From assembly GCF_945859685.1 (NCBI RefSeq), contig NC_079149.1:121741575-121805574 (forward strand): a DNA stretch of 64,000 bases, read 5' to 3'. This DNA comes from Eupeodes corollae. Its lineage: Eukaryota > Arthropoda > Insecta > Diptera > Syrphidae. The notes beneath the pieces were generated by a model. That model saw only the letters and a program-made list of their open reading frames with translations, made no database searches and was not told where the DNA came from. The translations under genes were made by a program, and so were the position numbers. Numbering within the stretch: the first letter of the stretch is position 1; each line of letters opens with the position of its first letter. Below are positions 47,691-60,080 of this stretch, piece after piece.

Positions 47691-50600
47691 ATTACGAAAA
47701 AGATAATTGTTTTTTTTTTTTTTTTTGTATCAAAAGAGAAAACATTAAAAGGTTCTTAAATTCCTCAGAATTTCAAGAACTTAAAACAAAGTCCAAGAAC
47801 CAACACTTTAAATTTGTTTTCAAAATCATCTTCATCACTTTATCCGGCACGTGGATTCATATATTAAGATTCCACATAAATTTTCAAAAGTATTCCAGAA
47901 CTTTTGTTTATTTAAAATACCTGTTGTACCTTATACAAATATGTACAACAACAAATATCAATATCCTTTTCATGATAAATCCTTCCTAAAATTTTGAAGA
48001 ATAAAAAAATAAACAAAACAATATTTACTCAACACCAATGACTATATACGTCGTCGTAGTCGTAAAACTGTGGGAATTGTTCATATGGTTTTGACCAAAT
48101 TAAACCCTCCTTAGCCCACGTAGTAAAATACATATACCTTTCCACATTCTTGGCAAAACAAACAAACATTTTGAGTGGTTGAATAAATTTACCTTTATTT
48201 AAATTAGAATAGCCATAAGAAAATAGTTATGGAGAACTTTTGTTCATTTCCTCAATATGACCACACGAATGAGAAAAGTTAAGAAGGGGGTATTTTGTGG
48301 TTTAAATTTTCATCAACTGGGTTTTATGGTTTAAAAGTTCAAAAAAGTATACTTTAAGAATAGTTTTGTAACCTAACTTTTCAAAGTGTATAAGAAAGTT
48401 TGCAAAATTCAACTAAGATAAGTTCAAAAATTCTGAAAGATTAAATTGTTGATAAACTTTAATCCTTCATATCAATAGATGTCTCTTTTTTGTACATAAT
48501 TTTAATCCCTCTTCAGCAAGACTGATGCACTTGGTTGAACTGCATCTGATTACCATAGAAATTGCATCGCTCACATACCAAACCCAATCGACAAGCGACC
48601 GAGCGATGGGAATGGCAGCAAAACCGAGGACGACACCAAAAACGACACGTCACAGGATAATGTGCATCGCTAATGCTATTACAGCTATTACTTCCTTTAC
48701 ACATGTGATGCGATGCAAGAAATTTGCAATGCAAAAATGAAACAACCTTCAGTCAGGATCCATAATATATTTTATGTACTCGTATATGAAGTACATACAT
48801 ATATTATTAGATTTTTCATCCTTGAGGTGCTATAAAAATAACATCACGACTCAACACCATCAACCAGAGTGTAATCCTTGCAGCTAACTACACTTTATAT
48901 AATTCAAATATAAGTAAAAGTAGCTTTAGGTTTTTTGTTGTTGTTGTTTCTTCCTTTTTATCATACTGTTGGTAGCTTATTCGTCCTTGTGGCTCATGAC
49001 AGTGCAATCAATCAAACTATAAGTGTGATGTAGTAGGTATGCGAAATAAAATGTCCTTGTTTATCGATTCAAAGAAAATGATTGAACAGTTTTATGTTTT
49101 CTCTTCTTCTTCATACGAATACGAAATAATCGCTTAATCCACAAAAATGTTATCTTCAAGATGGTAGAATTTCCTTGCAGCAAAAGGAAAAAAGACACAC
49201 CCACACAATAAAGGTTAGGTTAGGTACACACAAAAAGAAGACAGAGTGCGAGAGAGGAAAATCTCATGGAAAACATTGTGAAATTTAATGACATCGACCG
49301 GATGTGGAAAGAATATTTTTTTTTAAAGATTTTTCTTTCCATTTCCTCGACTTTGGTGTGGATTTTTTACTTCGTCTAGTTGATGCGTAGAGAGGATTAT
49401 TCGAAATAACAAAATCTGCCAATCGATTAAAGTGGCCAATACAAACTCCCCTCATTTCAACTTATATAGTATTAGGTAATCTTTATTTATTTTTTAATCA
49501 TTTTCCTCAAGGGATTTTTCTTTTTTCCATTAGGGATTTAAGGTACTCGAACATAAGGTGAAGATTATAAATTAAATTTTAAATTAAACTTTATTTGTTT
49601 CGAGATGATTTATTCTTAAACTGTTAGCATTTGGAAGTGGTGGAAAAATGTAATTTGATGTTTAGACGTTTATGTCCAAGGGTGACTTGGGATCGGTGAA
49701 TTCATCTAATTGTTCCTTAAAACTTAAATGGAAGAAAACCATACATAGCCGAATTCCTTGATGTCTAGCATTGCCATGAGTTAAAAAGTTAGGGAAAAAT
49801 CTGCAATTTGTTTTGTAATTGAAAAATGTTGTTGAATAAAAGTTGCCTAGGGTTACGCCTGAAACCTCAGTTTATTTGTCAACTAATGATAACTAAATGT
49901 AATCAAAATATTTAAAAAGAATACAAAAGTCTTTTAAAGAATATGGTTCAAAAGTTCGAAAAGATTCAATTTCCATTATAAAAAATACTAAACATTGTTT
50001 GACAGTCTTGCAAATTTTCATTAAAACGGAAACAAACATTTCAGTGAAGTTAGAAAACCGAAGTTAATTTTTACTAAAATTACTTGAAGTTTGTTTTTGA
50101 AACAAATTTGTAAATACATTTTGTCGCTCTTTTTTAACACAAAAAAGATTATACAACTTTTTTACTGATAGATTTTTGGGTGTGAAATTTTAAAACAGAA
50201 AACAAAGCTATCAAAAAAACACATTTTGAATTTGTTTTAAGAAACTTCAAAAAGAATAATTTTGCACCAAAGATCTGAATAGTAATTCATACAGTTGGAT
50301 TATTTGGGAAAGAACTTAGTAGTGCTTTGAGCTTTTCGTAATGCTTTGTTCAAGGTCTCATATATTTCAAAAAAAATGTACTACAATTGTGAATTTGTTT
50401 GTTGAAAAAAAAGACAACTTTTTTTCCATTTAAATTGGAAAAAGAAAAGAATTTTTGTTTTTTTTTTTTAATTGATTTTTTTACCCTATTTAAACTTTGC
50501 TTTCTAGATTTCATTTCTATCTTCCTAATTAGCAAAATCTGATTCTGTTTAAATCGTTTATTTTTAGCGTAATCTTCGGAAGACACAAAAACAATTATCA

Positions 50601-50989
50601 TAAGAATTGAAGCATTGTAGTATTTTCGAAAACCATAATCTGGAATGCAAAAATATTGAGGTCTTCTAGGTTTTTGTATTTATGCCACGCAAACAAATTT
50701 CGTTGCTTTTTTAATCCATTGAACTATCAATTTTTCGTAAACAGTCAAAAATAGTAAGAGAAAATAAAAATATTCGTATATAAAATAAAATAAAATTGAT
50801 TTGTAGCTTAAAAGGCTAAACGTTATAAGGAGAAATCATTCATACATAAATTACATTTTTTTTAAAACAAATTCTGAAGGATGAAAAAATTAGGATCAAA
50901 TCGGAAATAGCAAAACAAATTTAACTGACAACTTAAAACGCACTGATAGCACCTCTAGCGCTAAGTTTTGTTTTTCCTTTATTTAGTAT
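47691..50989. other. Non-coding stretch with a GC-richer patch
   Basis: No gene or mobile element recognised. Bases 48520-48725 are GC-richer and carry repeated words such as GCATCGCT, GCTATTACAGCTATTAC and GATGCGATGCAAG. They might be an enhancer. Frames there, on both strands, have no domain. Confidence 0.4.
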
Positions 50990-51425
50990 ATCTAATCCAT
51001 ATTTCTTACTTTACTTTCTTTTATTACAAATGCGAAAATGACTCTGTCTGACTGTCTGTCTGTTACTCAATAACGCCTAACGATACCGAGAAAGGACATA
51101 GGCTACTTTTTACCCCGGGAAAATGACACATTGTTATGGGAAAATTCAGGTAGATCGATCGCTTTTACGCTTAAACTGCTGAACAGATTTAAATTAAATT
51201 TGGTAAGGAGATAGTTTGAGACTTAATAAAGGATATGAGTTACTTTTGACCTCGGGAAAACAACGAATTCTTATGGGAAAAATTAATTTCCAGGGAATCT
51301 GATCGCTTTCATTTCTGAATTACCAAAGATTTCAATAATATTTGGATAAAATTGGTATTACGGGAAAACAACACATTCCCAACCCTTATGAAGTAAGTTG
51401 TCGAACATGTTAAACTTATCACATA
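50990..51425 (+). repeat. Diverged tandem repeat next to the Helitron remnant
   Basis: Starting with ACTGTCTGTCTGTTACTC near 51047, a block with GGACATAGGCTAC, CCCGGGAAAATGACACATT and GATCGCTTTTACGC is repeated in weaker form, with GATCGCTTT at 51157 and 51298, about 142 bases apart. A third weak part ends near 51400. This resembles a common arthropod repeat motif. I cannot say whether it belongs to the Helitron. Confidence 0.5.
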
Positions 51426-51429
51426 GGTT

Positions 51430-52008
51430 TATTAATGCGAGCTTATCGCGCCACGTTCCTCAAGCTCTCAACGTTAGACACAAACTATGGCTCTCACCAA
51501 GTTCCACAAATAAAGAACAACTGGATATCATGGGAGGGATGGACCCTGCCAGTAATTACTAGAGGTACACTGACAGATGAAATAAACGCATGTTTGAAAG
51601 CATCTGTGTTATGGGTACATTTGAAAAGGTTTAGTCTCACTACGAATATACGAGTACATCTACACAATGATTCTCAAGCAGGACAATATACCGCTGCTCT
51701 TCTAAAAATCGGAGAATATTGTATGCCAACAGACTGTAACGGCTCGATTACGTTGATTCATATATTCGGTCAAATTGTCTGTAGCACAGATGCATTAAAA
51801 GTCAATTTCTATCCAAAAGTGCATATAAATATGGGCAATCGGGAAAGGTTGTGTGAGAGGGAAATTTTAGATCGAACTAATGAGATAGTTAGCCAGATAA
51901 ACGAACAAATTATGCCGGACGTGTAGGGTGATATCGTCAAGTACCTCTCAGTAGACAACGTTATGGACACGGACCAAGTAACATCATACCCTTTTACTTA
52001 CTTTTGAG
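51430..52008 (+). pseudogene. Helitron helicase (Pif1-like) C-terminal fragment, broken
   Basis: Helitron Rep-helicase proteins unwind DNA during rolling-circle transposition. The main frame holds TLPVITRGTLTDEINACLKA and SVLWVHLKRFSLTTNIRV, then FGQIVCSTDALKVNFYP and CEREILDRTNEIVSQINEQI, the Pif1-type C-terminal helicase motifs. Upstream, homology lies in another frame (ASLSRHVPQALNV and TNKEQLDIMGG). It switches at about 51535, where motif III (usually GGDFRQ) is lost by a small deletion and frameshift. After PDV a TAG interrupts the gene, and the family's continuation SVDNVMDTDQVTSYPF reads on to a TGA near 52006. The Walker A/B region and the Rep nuclease are missing. The copy is dead. 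The ATG at 51435 is not a natural start. Confidence 0.82.
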
Positions 52009-52044
52009 TATAAAAAAATTATAATAAAACATATTCAAAATTAT

Positions 52045-53183
52045 TTTCATGTTCAGACTTTACTTTTCATAAATTTCAACTTAACAAACATAAAAATAAT
52101 ATTTCTTGTAGGAAATTTTCTCAAGACAAAAACATTTTTAAATGCACATGTTTCTCAAGAAATGTTATCTTTAGAAAATTACATTTATGTAAATGACATC
52201 CAGACTTCCTAGAAAAGTGCGTTAAAATTCATTAGAAAAATTCTCTGAATTTAAAGTATGCATTACCCAACTAAATTGTTAATATTAACATTACAAATGT
52301 TAAAACTGTTTCTATAAAATAATTGAATTGTACAGTGCTACTTTTTCAACACATTGTGGAAAGTTTTTAAAATGTACTTCAAATATCAATTGAATAATGC
52401 ACAAATGATATAAATTTAATTCAGATTCTGTTGTGATTCTTAAATAACATTACAAACTACTTAAGCTATCAAACAAGTTGTCTGATGGTATATCAACAAA
52501 ACATGCGAATGAAATGAATGATTTTTCAAAAAAGCTTCTTTATTCTTTTGAAATATAAAACATATTTCCACACTTATAAGTGTGGATTTTCAACAGAATA
52601 TCAAAAATGGTTCTTCTTACGATATCTTTAATATACTCTAAGGAAATGCATCGTCTTCAGCATTCAAATTACAATCAAGTATTTGAAAAGTATCTTACCT
52701 TCTGCACACATCGTTAGGCACAAATATTAACTATTTTTTGTGCACTGCCATACATTTATGTATATCTTCTAAAGATTATTTCAATTGGACCTTTTCTACA
52801 TTTGTGCTTTTAAAGAGTGTGCGAGATGGAGTTTCGAAAATTTGTCGATATTGAGTATCTTAGCTTTTGCAAAAGCAAATTAATGTTTTGCATGTATTCT
52901 TAAGTTTGTTAATGAGATTATTATTAAGATTTTGGAAATCAGGTATGAAAATAATTAAAATTCACTTAAAATATTAAAGTACAGGTACAAACAAATCACA
53001 CAAACTTCAAGTACCAACAAATTTTACCAGTACTTCTACTTAACTATTAGGTTACCAAGTCTGGTTGAAAATACTTGCAATTAAAAGAGCATGAAATATT
53101 AAATGTACCCAACCAACCAAGTGAACTGTATTGTAAGATTTTAGAAATGAATCAATCATCATATTATTTTGTATGTGCTTCCT
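52045..53183 (+). repeat. Large diverged inverted duplication, left arm
   Basis: It matches the reverse complement of 56255-57535 in the same order over the whole arm. Strong islands are TTTCAACTTAAC near 52074, TTGTGATTCTTAA near 52431, AGCTATCAAACAAGTTG near 52464, AAGCTTCTTTATT near 52533, ATATCAAAAATGG near 52598, CAAGTATTTGAAAAGTA near 52676 and CCAAGTGAACTGTATTGTAA near 53119. Between the islands identity is low and gaps are common. No protein is encoded. Confidence 0.7.
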
Positions 53184-56100
53184 GTGTGACACATTATATG
53201 TATTTTTATTATAAAGCAAAGTCATATTTTTTTTAAATTATTTTAGAAATTGTATTTCGAATTGAAGAAGACAATTTTCTTGTTTATTTTCTTTTATCGA
53301 TCTTTTTGGATTATTTGGTCGAGCTAAAAAATTTCAATCTACTTTTAAGGAAAAAAGGCAGTTTTTTAAAAATGTATGTTTCAATGTATGTTTCAATTTC
53401 TCGATGATAGGTACATTAAGATTTGGTCGGTTTAATGTCATAGTTTTTTTCAATTTCCTGAAAAGTTTTTTCTAGGAGTTCTTCTAGAAAAAATCTCTTA
53501 ACATTTGACAAAATAATTAGATCCTTACAACTTTTATTGAAAGTCAAAAGGATATTCCAGTGCACTGACACTACTTAACTGACTGTTAAGTAAATATTAT
53601 TTCATTTTGTATTTAAGCAAAGCTTATTTCGCAGTTCAAATACAAAGTTACAGTTACAGAAATAATAAGATGGGTTCCTTTTTTCCGATTCAAAATATTG
53701 CCCTCTTAATAGAGAAATAAACGAACTAAGCCTAACTAAAATGTGGCCACATAATAGGCCTCTTTTTCTGTACAAAATAAAAGAAGATTTAAGTAAACCA
53801 CTTCATAACAAGGTGTTTTAATTTTAAGCTTTGTACATGTACACCACAAAGTAAAGACACACTTTCATCCTTTTCACAAAATTAATCGTAGGATATTTCT
53901 TCATTTAACTAAAATGTATCCCTAAACAAATCCTATGGTCTACCTTATCTTACCTTTAGCTTCTTTTATAAAATCTAAATGAACTAAACATGAACACTCA
54001 TTAATTTTTACCACACACCATCATCTTCAGTCTCTTGTGGCTCTCTCCTTAAGTTCTTTAAAGTGATGAGCTCAATTTAGGACGAGTTTATGAAACATCT
54101 AATACCTAACCTACATACCTCTCTTTCACTGTTCGTGTTCACTCAAATGATGATGTTGAATGTTTATGTTGTTGATGATGTTGGATGATGATGATGATGA
54201 TGATGTTAATGATGATGACTGCAATAAGAGGTCAAATGTTGTGCGAAATGTTATTTAACCATACATTATTTTCAGCTATATACGTCTTTTTGTACCTATG
54301 TTATAGAGGAATAAATGTACCTATGCCATCATCATCATCATCACCATAGAATCAGAGTGCTCGACTTGAATAGGTTAGAATTTATGTCTTAATTAAGGTA
54401 TGGTCAGCAAAAAGGTTATTTATATGTACATTTATATACATAAGCAAAATACAAACATACACACATACAGCTATGTATATCCTAAGTTGTTTCAAAGAAA
54501 CTGTCTAGGATATAATTTATAATATGGACAGGACATTGGACATTGAACATGTCGTCCATTTCTATTCATCAAAAATAAAATGAAGACAATTGTTGTTGTT
54601 GTTCTTGGGGTTCTTAAGGTCAAATTTGGTTGGAAGGAGGTTTGGAGAGTAGGAGTAAGAAAACCATTTTCTTGTTTTTCAAATGGCGTTTGTTTTGTTG
54701 TGACTTGAGTGTACAGTGTGTTTCAAGATTAAAAACTTAATCCTTATTGGCTTTTTAGGCTTATTGTTGATTTGTTTCGAATTTCGTATGACCTAATTGT
54801 ATAGAAACGAATTGTTGAAAGAATACAATCTTCATGACTCAATCAATGAGTTCAAACAAAAGAAGAGATTTAACCAAATTATGGAATCTAGATTTATGAA
54901 TTTAAAAAGAATGCACTCATTTACATTTTCGAACAATTTATTGAATTTTAATTGCAATCCTTTAAAAATGTTGAGACTTCGAGTTTTCAAGAACAAGAAA
55001 ATATTTTTTAAAAATCCAAAACAAAATTTTGTGAAAGTCATGTCTCCATCTCTTACTGTCAGAAATGTCAACATTTTCAATGCCAAAAATCAGGCATTTA
55101 AAAAAACTTCCTATGTGAACTTAAAAAGTCAATACATGAAAAAGAATGAATGTTGTTCAAAAGATTGCGTTCAATTGATTTGCTTAAAATGAAATTCAAG
55201 GAATGAAATCTTTTGATCTAAGTCAATATTAACAATATTTGATAGTTGGTTTTGGTGATCGAATAGACTTTCTCAAAATTTCACCACTGACTTGAATTGT
55301 TGAAGACACCCTGTTCATATAATGGCGTCTGGGTTAAACATCTTTTGTGGACAAATAAACGTATATAATTAGTACGATTTAGTTTTCCCTTATAACATAT
55401 GAATATGTAGATAGTGTAAGGGCAAAAAAAAGTCATCTTATATTATATTCTCCTAAGACAAATTTAATTTGATGCGTGTGCCATTATGCTTAGTTGATTA
55501 TTATCATATCTTAGACTTAGAAGATCTATAGTTAGACTTAGTAGAAGACATTCACTATCTAATAGTGTTTTATATGTGTTCTCATCAGTGTACAGAGTTG
55601 AAAATGAAAGAACCATATCAACAAAATGACACATTTGTGGTAGAAGTTCTTATACATATGCCCAAGCCAGCAGTCACACCATTTCTAAGATAATGATAAA
55701 GGTCTTTATAGTTAAATAATGCTAATGGACTTCTTTCTTCTTACTTCATTTATAAAAGACTTAACATAAATACCATACTTTTTTTTTGTTGGGAAATTCT
55801 TTAGTGCTTAAGATGTAAGTAGTTTCTTATAACGAAAAAAGTAATAGTACTTAATTTATGTTTAAATATTCTCGGGGAATTTGGATGTCTTTTTGACATT
55901 CAATAGTTTTGTCAATTTACTAGATCTGATTTTTTTGTACTAAGGTCAAACGTAGAGGGATTTTTTTTAAATTATACTTACAGGGTACATTATTTTTATT
56001 TTTAAATAGCTCAAGGAAATCTCATACTTTAGTATGACAATAAAAGATTTTAAATTGACAACATTCCACTTATGTATAACTTATTCATTACTTAGGAACC

Positions 56101-56254
56101 AATGTTGAGGACCTGGAAATTGAAACAAAATAAATTTTTAAAAAACTTCGATTTTTCCTCAACAAAATTCCATAAGGGATCGATAGAAGGAAATAAACAA
56201 AAAATCCTTGATTTAAATATTTGTCTCTTATAGAAAGGCACTCCACGAGTATTT
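53184..56254. other. Spacer between the inverted arms, no gene recognised
   Basis: AT-rich. It contains a (GAT)n run at 54174-54213 and a (TCA)n run near 54327-54345. A 131-codon frame at 54797-55192 starts at TTG, is rich in N, K and F, and matches nothing I know. If the arms were the ends of one element this would be its interior, but no transposase, polymerase or integrase motif is seen. Confidence 0.4.
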
Positions 56255-57535
56255 CAATTTAAAACACATAACAGTAAGATGATTTTTGTTTTGAACATTT
56301 ACTTGATACAATCTTACAATACAGTTCACTTGGTTAGGTTCACTTATTTGTATATTGTTCTTATTCTTTATTTTTATATTTTCCTCTTAAGTGTGTATTT
56401 CATAGTTTAAAACATAACGCTGTACAGTTCCTTAGTATTTTATAGAACATTATTTTTATTCTACTTTTGAGTTCCAGCTCCGAATTTTTGTACAGTACAT
56501 ACCCTTTCACGAGTTTTTCAATTCTGTTTGTACTTTTTTTCTCAATTCACTTTAAACTTAAAAATGGCCAAGTACACAACGACGTTTGACAACCTGTGTA
56601 CTCTAATTACTTTTAAGTTAGTTAAAAAGAAAGGAGTACCATGGTTAAATGCAGCGCTTAAAGTTTTCAAGTACAAGAACAATGAAACTTCTTCTTAAAA
56701 ATACAATATATAAACTATGAAATCAATAGTTATCGCATATTCAATGAAAAATGAAAATATAGCTAAAAAATGAGAACATATTTAAAAAAAATAGGTAGGT
56801 ACTCATAAAAATAAAAAAATTTGCATCTCGTACTGTATTCTTTCCTACATATTTGAACATAGTTTAGTAAAATGAATGCAATATAAACTCTAAAAAAATA
56901 AAAAATATACAAGTACTTCATGTTCAGTTCATATTAATGTGAGTGTGCAACGAAGTGTACAGTACATGTACTTTTCAAATACTCAGTATACTTATTTTGA
57001 ATGAAGGCGATGAAAAGTATCTTTATAGAACATTAAAGATGTCATTAGAAGAGCCATTTTTGATTTTCTGTTTGAAAATCATTCAGTCTTACAATAAGCT
57101 TATGCAGCTTGGAAATATTTGTTCTTTTTAAAAAAAAATAAAGAAGCTTTTGTATATTCCATTCATGTTTTGAGGATGCAACTTGTTTGATAGCTTAAAT
57201 AGTTTGAAATGTAATTTTAAGAATCACAATAGGAAAATTATACTGTAACATTTTTCATATGAAAGGATTTGTATTATTCGGAGATTTTATGTAATTTTGA
57301 AATTTTAGAAACTGAGGTAAATGTACATGTAATTTAATTTCACAGCATTTATGTTTTGAATATCTCCAAAATTTTCTAAGAAATCTGGTTGTTGAATGTA
57401 AGAAGAATTTCCGTGCAGCTATATTTACCTAAAAATCATATACATTTGTAGAAATTGAGTTTTAAGAAACTTTTTCTAAGAAATTTCAAAGTTGTAATTT
57501 TTATGTTGAGTTGAGTTGAAAGGCGAAGTTTTAAC
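56255..57535 (-). repeat. Large diverged inverted duplication, right arm
   Basis: It is the reverse-complement partner of 52045-53183. Matching islands are AATCTTACAATACAGTTCAC near 56308, TACTTTTCAAATACTCAG near 56969, CATTTTTGATTTTCTG near 57055, AATAAAGAAGCTTTTG near 57138, CAACTTGTTTGATAGCTTAA near 57180, AAGAATCACAATAGG near 57219 and the outer ATGTTGAGTTGAGTTGAAA near 57503. The middle, about 56400-56900, aligns poorly. Confidence 0.7.
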
Positions 57536-58345
57536 CAGAATATTATTTATAGTGATTCGAAAAAAATTAAATTTGAAATAATTGAATTTTAGAGAAAAAA
57601 TTTAAATATATTTCTCTAAATTCATACAAACTAACAATAGTTTAATTGTTATCATAATACTCTTTTTTTCATAGTTATATTTTTGAAGATTCTGGCAATT
57701 TATATTTCGTAAAAGAAAATTCTGCTAATTGTTTAAATAAGAAATAAAAAGTTTGTTTTATATTTATTATATTTTTAATAGAATATTATAATGAAGAATA
57801 AAATGATACAAACATTTTCTACAAAAAGTCTTAATTCTTAAATGTTAAAAGATTGGTATTTTTTTTCATATGAATACATCTGGAAAAAGAATATAAGGTT
57901 TACATATTTTTATAAACAAACATAAAATTAATCCTGTCAAGCCTTTCAATGTTTTTTTTTAGTAATTTTACATTTTTTTTAAGAATTTTGAAAAACATAA
58001 TTTTGAAAAAAAAAATACTGAAAGCAGGAAAAACAATAAGATTGGGGTTATTATGAATATTGAGTTGAAAAATTAGTAAGAAAAAGATACTAATGAAATG
58101 AAATTTGAACAACACAAACTCTTGATTTTATTCTGAGTCTCTGCTTTTTTATATAAAACTTTGTACCAAGTCGGTAGCTACGTTTGTTCCAAAGACGGTC
58201 CTTTTGTAAGTTCGATTGATAAAGCCAATTTGCTTGCAGCACAGTTTGTTGTTAATTTGTAAAAGTATTATTCTGAAGTGGTGTTTTTCAACTCTGGCAT
58301 AACTGGATGAAAAACAGCATTTTTTTAGCTTGTCCATAAAAAAGT
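57536..58345. other. Non-coding stretch, nothing recognised
   Basis: AT-rich with no coding or element signal. Confidence 0.4.
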
Positions 58346-58757
58346 CAAATGCTTGATACCCTCTTACTATAATCCAATTGCTTTGACGTCCCTTATTTGC
58401 CAGGCCATGGAAACGCTGATCAATGTTCAGCTTAAGAAATATCTTGAAGAACTAAAGCTTCTTAATAAGCGGTAGTATGACCTTCGTAGCAATAGGTTCA
58501 CTCGTGATTTAATAGTTTGCATTGAATTGCATATTTTTAAAGGCATTTGACAGAGTTTGGCAGCAAACTCTTTTATAAAAATGCATGCATTTGGTACTAA
58601 TAAGTCTCTTCTTTGGTTAAAAATTATCTTTTGGACTGTTCAATTCAAATAGTATTGGATGGATACAAATCTGAATTCCGCAAAATAAATGCTAGTGTAC
58701 CCCAAGGCTTCGTTTTGTCTCCTATACTCTTCCTTATTTTTATAAATGATCTTTTGT

Positions 58758-59141
58758 CCATGCCCGTAGCGTGATGGTTAGTATTTAACTTAGAGTGTCT
58801 GTATGGGACCAGTAAGTTTGTTGTAAGTTATGGCTAATTAGGCTTGTTTTATGAATTTTTATCCAGCTTTAAGATAGTTTTAAAAAATAATTAGTAAAAA
58901 TGAATTAAAAAAAATAATGGTTAGTGTGTTCGACTGTCATGCAAGGGGTCTTGGGTACAATCCCTGCCTGTGCCAACTAACTTTTTTCACGGTTACTGCC
59001 TCTTGCGCGGAATTGACAAATCCTGCAAGAGTAATTCTTGTCATGAAAATTGCTTTCTCATCTTAACCGTTCGGATTCGACATATAAAACTGTAGGTCTC
59101 TTCCATCTCTGGTTCTTAATGGACTATTGCGCCACCTGAAG
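58758..59141 (+). mobile_element. SINE-1 copy, itself interrupted
   Basis: The tRNA-like head (CCCGTAGCGTGATGGTTAGT) and B box (GGGTACAATCCC, degenerate) are separated by the insert 58783-58916. The body up to GACTATTGCGCCACCTG matches 4662-4953. It lies in the RT pseudogene. CTTTTGTCC before and CTTTTATCT after the SINE may be its target duplication. Confidence 0.8.
58783..58916 (+). mobile_element. Extremely truncated LOA/jockey-type insert, 3' UTR only
   Basis: These 134 bases match the 3' end of the element at 45845-47487 (shared words TTTAACTTAGAGTGTC, GTATGGGACCA and TTGTAAGTTATGG) and end in an A-rich tail. They are flanked by the 9-base direct repeat ATGGTTAGT at 58774-58782 and 58917-58925, which belongs to the SINE. 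It is a classic dead-on-arrival copy. Confidence 0.88.
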
Positions 59142-59689
59142 TTTTCTTTTTACTTTTATCTAAAACTTCTAACCCACTTAAATGTTTCGCTGATGACGTT
59201 TCTTTCAGCTCGTATCTGTTTTTAGATTCTCATCCTTGTTCCTTGAGAGTGTATGTGGACTATCAACGGCAACGTGTGATTAGGTCGTTAAACTCTGATC
59301 TTGACAGCATTGCTCAATGTAGAATTAAAAACCGTTTCCGAAATGCTTCGTAAACTTAATGCTGCCTACTGCCCAAAATCAATTCACTTGTAATACACGT
59401 CTTCTATAAATTCACACCAGTTTACCTTTCAGTCTGATTTCGGACGTACTGTTAAGTGTAGAGATTCTTTCTTTAGCCTTACTTCACGACTGTGGAACGC
59501 TTTAATTTTTTTCTGAGTTATATGGTTTTTTTCCCAAAAATTACAAAACGTTTTAATTTGCCATTTTTTAAATGCCTGGTGCGTATTTGTTTAAATGCCT
59601 GACGGTTTTATTTTTTGAATTTTAAAAATAAAACAGTTCTGAAGTAGCGTTTTAAATAATTCCATCAAAAACACCAATTTCATAAAGTC

Positions 59690-60080
59690 TAGAATACCGA
59701 TTTTACAGAATTTTTTTTTATATTGAAGTTCCAATATTTATCTTTTTACTTTGAATTTTCTATATTTAAGTATTTATTATTCAGAATTTTTTTTGAAATT
59801 TGTAAGCTTTTTGAATACTAGTTTTTAGGGATTTATGGTTTCTAGAGTTTAAAGTTTTACGGATTTCGGTTTAAGAGGTTTTTTGATTCCTCAAAAACAT
59901 TTATTTTTTCTAGTTTTAAGCTTTCAAGGTTTGAATCTTATAAATGTTAAATATCCGATGTTTTCTGGATTTTTCATTCAATGATTTTAGAAATTTTGGG
60001 TTTCTGAAATTTTGAGTTTTCTTGATCTTTTCTTTTGTTAATTAGGGTTTTCTTGATTTGTAGTTGTCTGGATTCTGATT
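59690..60080. repeat. T-rich cryptic repeat, second run
   Basis: Variants of GGTTTTTTGATT, TTTCTGGATTTTT and TTTTAGAAATTTTGGG recur on the + strand, much like 2425-2990. It has no terminal repeats or open frame. Confidence 0.5.

Larger units (their letters stand above)
58346..59565 (+). pseudogene. Jockey/CR1-type RT pseudogene, split by a SINE
   Basis: From 58346 the translation gives YYNPIALTSLICQAMETLIN, then QLKKYLEELKLLNKR with TAG where Gln is expected. AFDRVWQQTLL follows as motif A, and VPQGFVLSPILFLIFINDLL as motif B with the downstream helix (Phe where Ser is usual). The SINE interrupts at about 58758. After it the gene resumes with TSNPLKCFADDVSFSSY, the FADD catalytic box, then LNSDLDSIAQ, a decayed stretch, and RDSFFSLTSRLWNALI, the usual end of such RTs. 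Several stops and frameshifts make it inactive. It differs in family from the RT at 45846. Confidence 0.85.

Noticed and set aside
54174..54345. GATGATGAT and TCATCATCA runs, and similar trinucleotide runs at 7190 and 60790.
   Set aside because: Ordinary microsatellites; not a regular spacer-repeat array, so not CRISPR-like, and not evidence of coding on their own.
54797..55192. 131-codon open frame in the spacer between the inverted arms.
   Set aside because: Starts at TTG, is rich in N, K and F as expected from AT-rich DNA, and matches no family I know.
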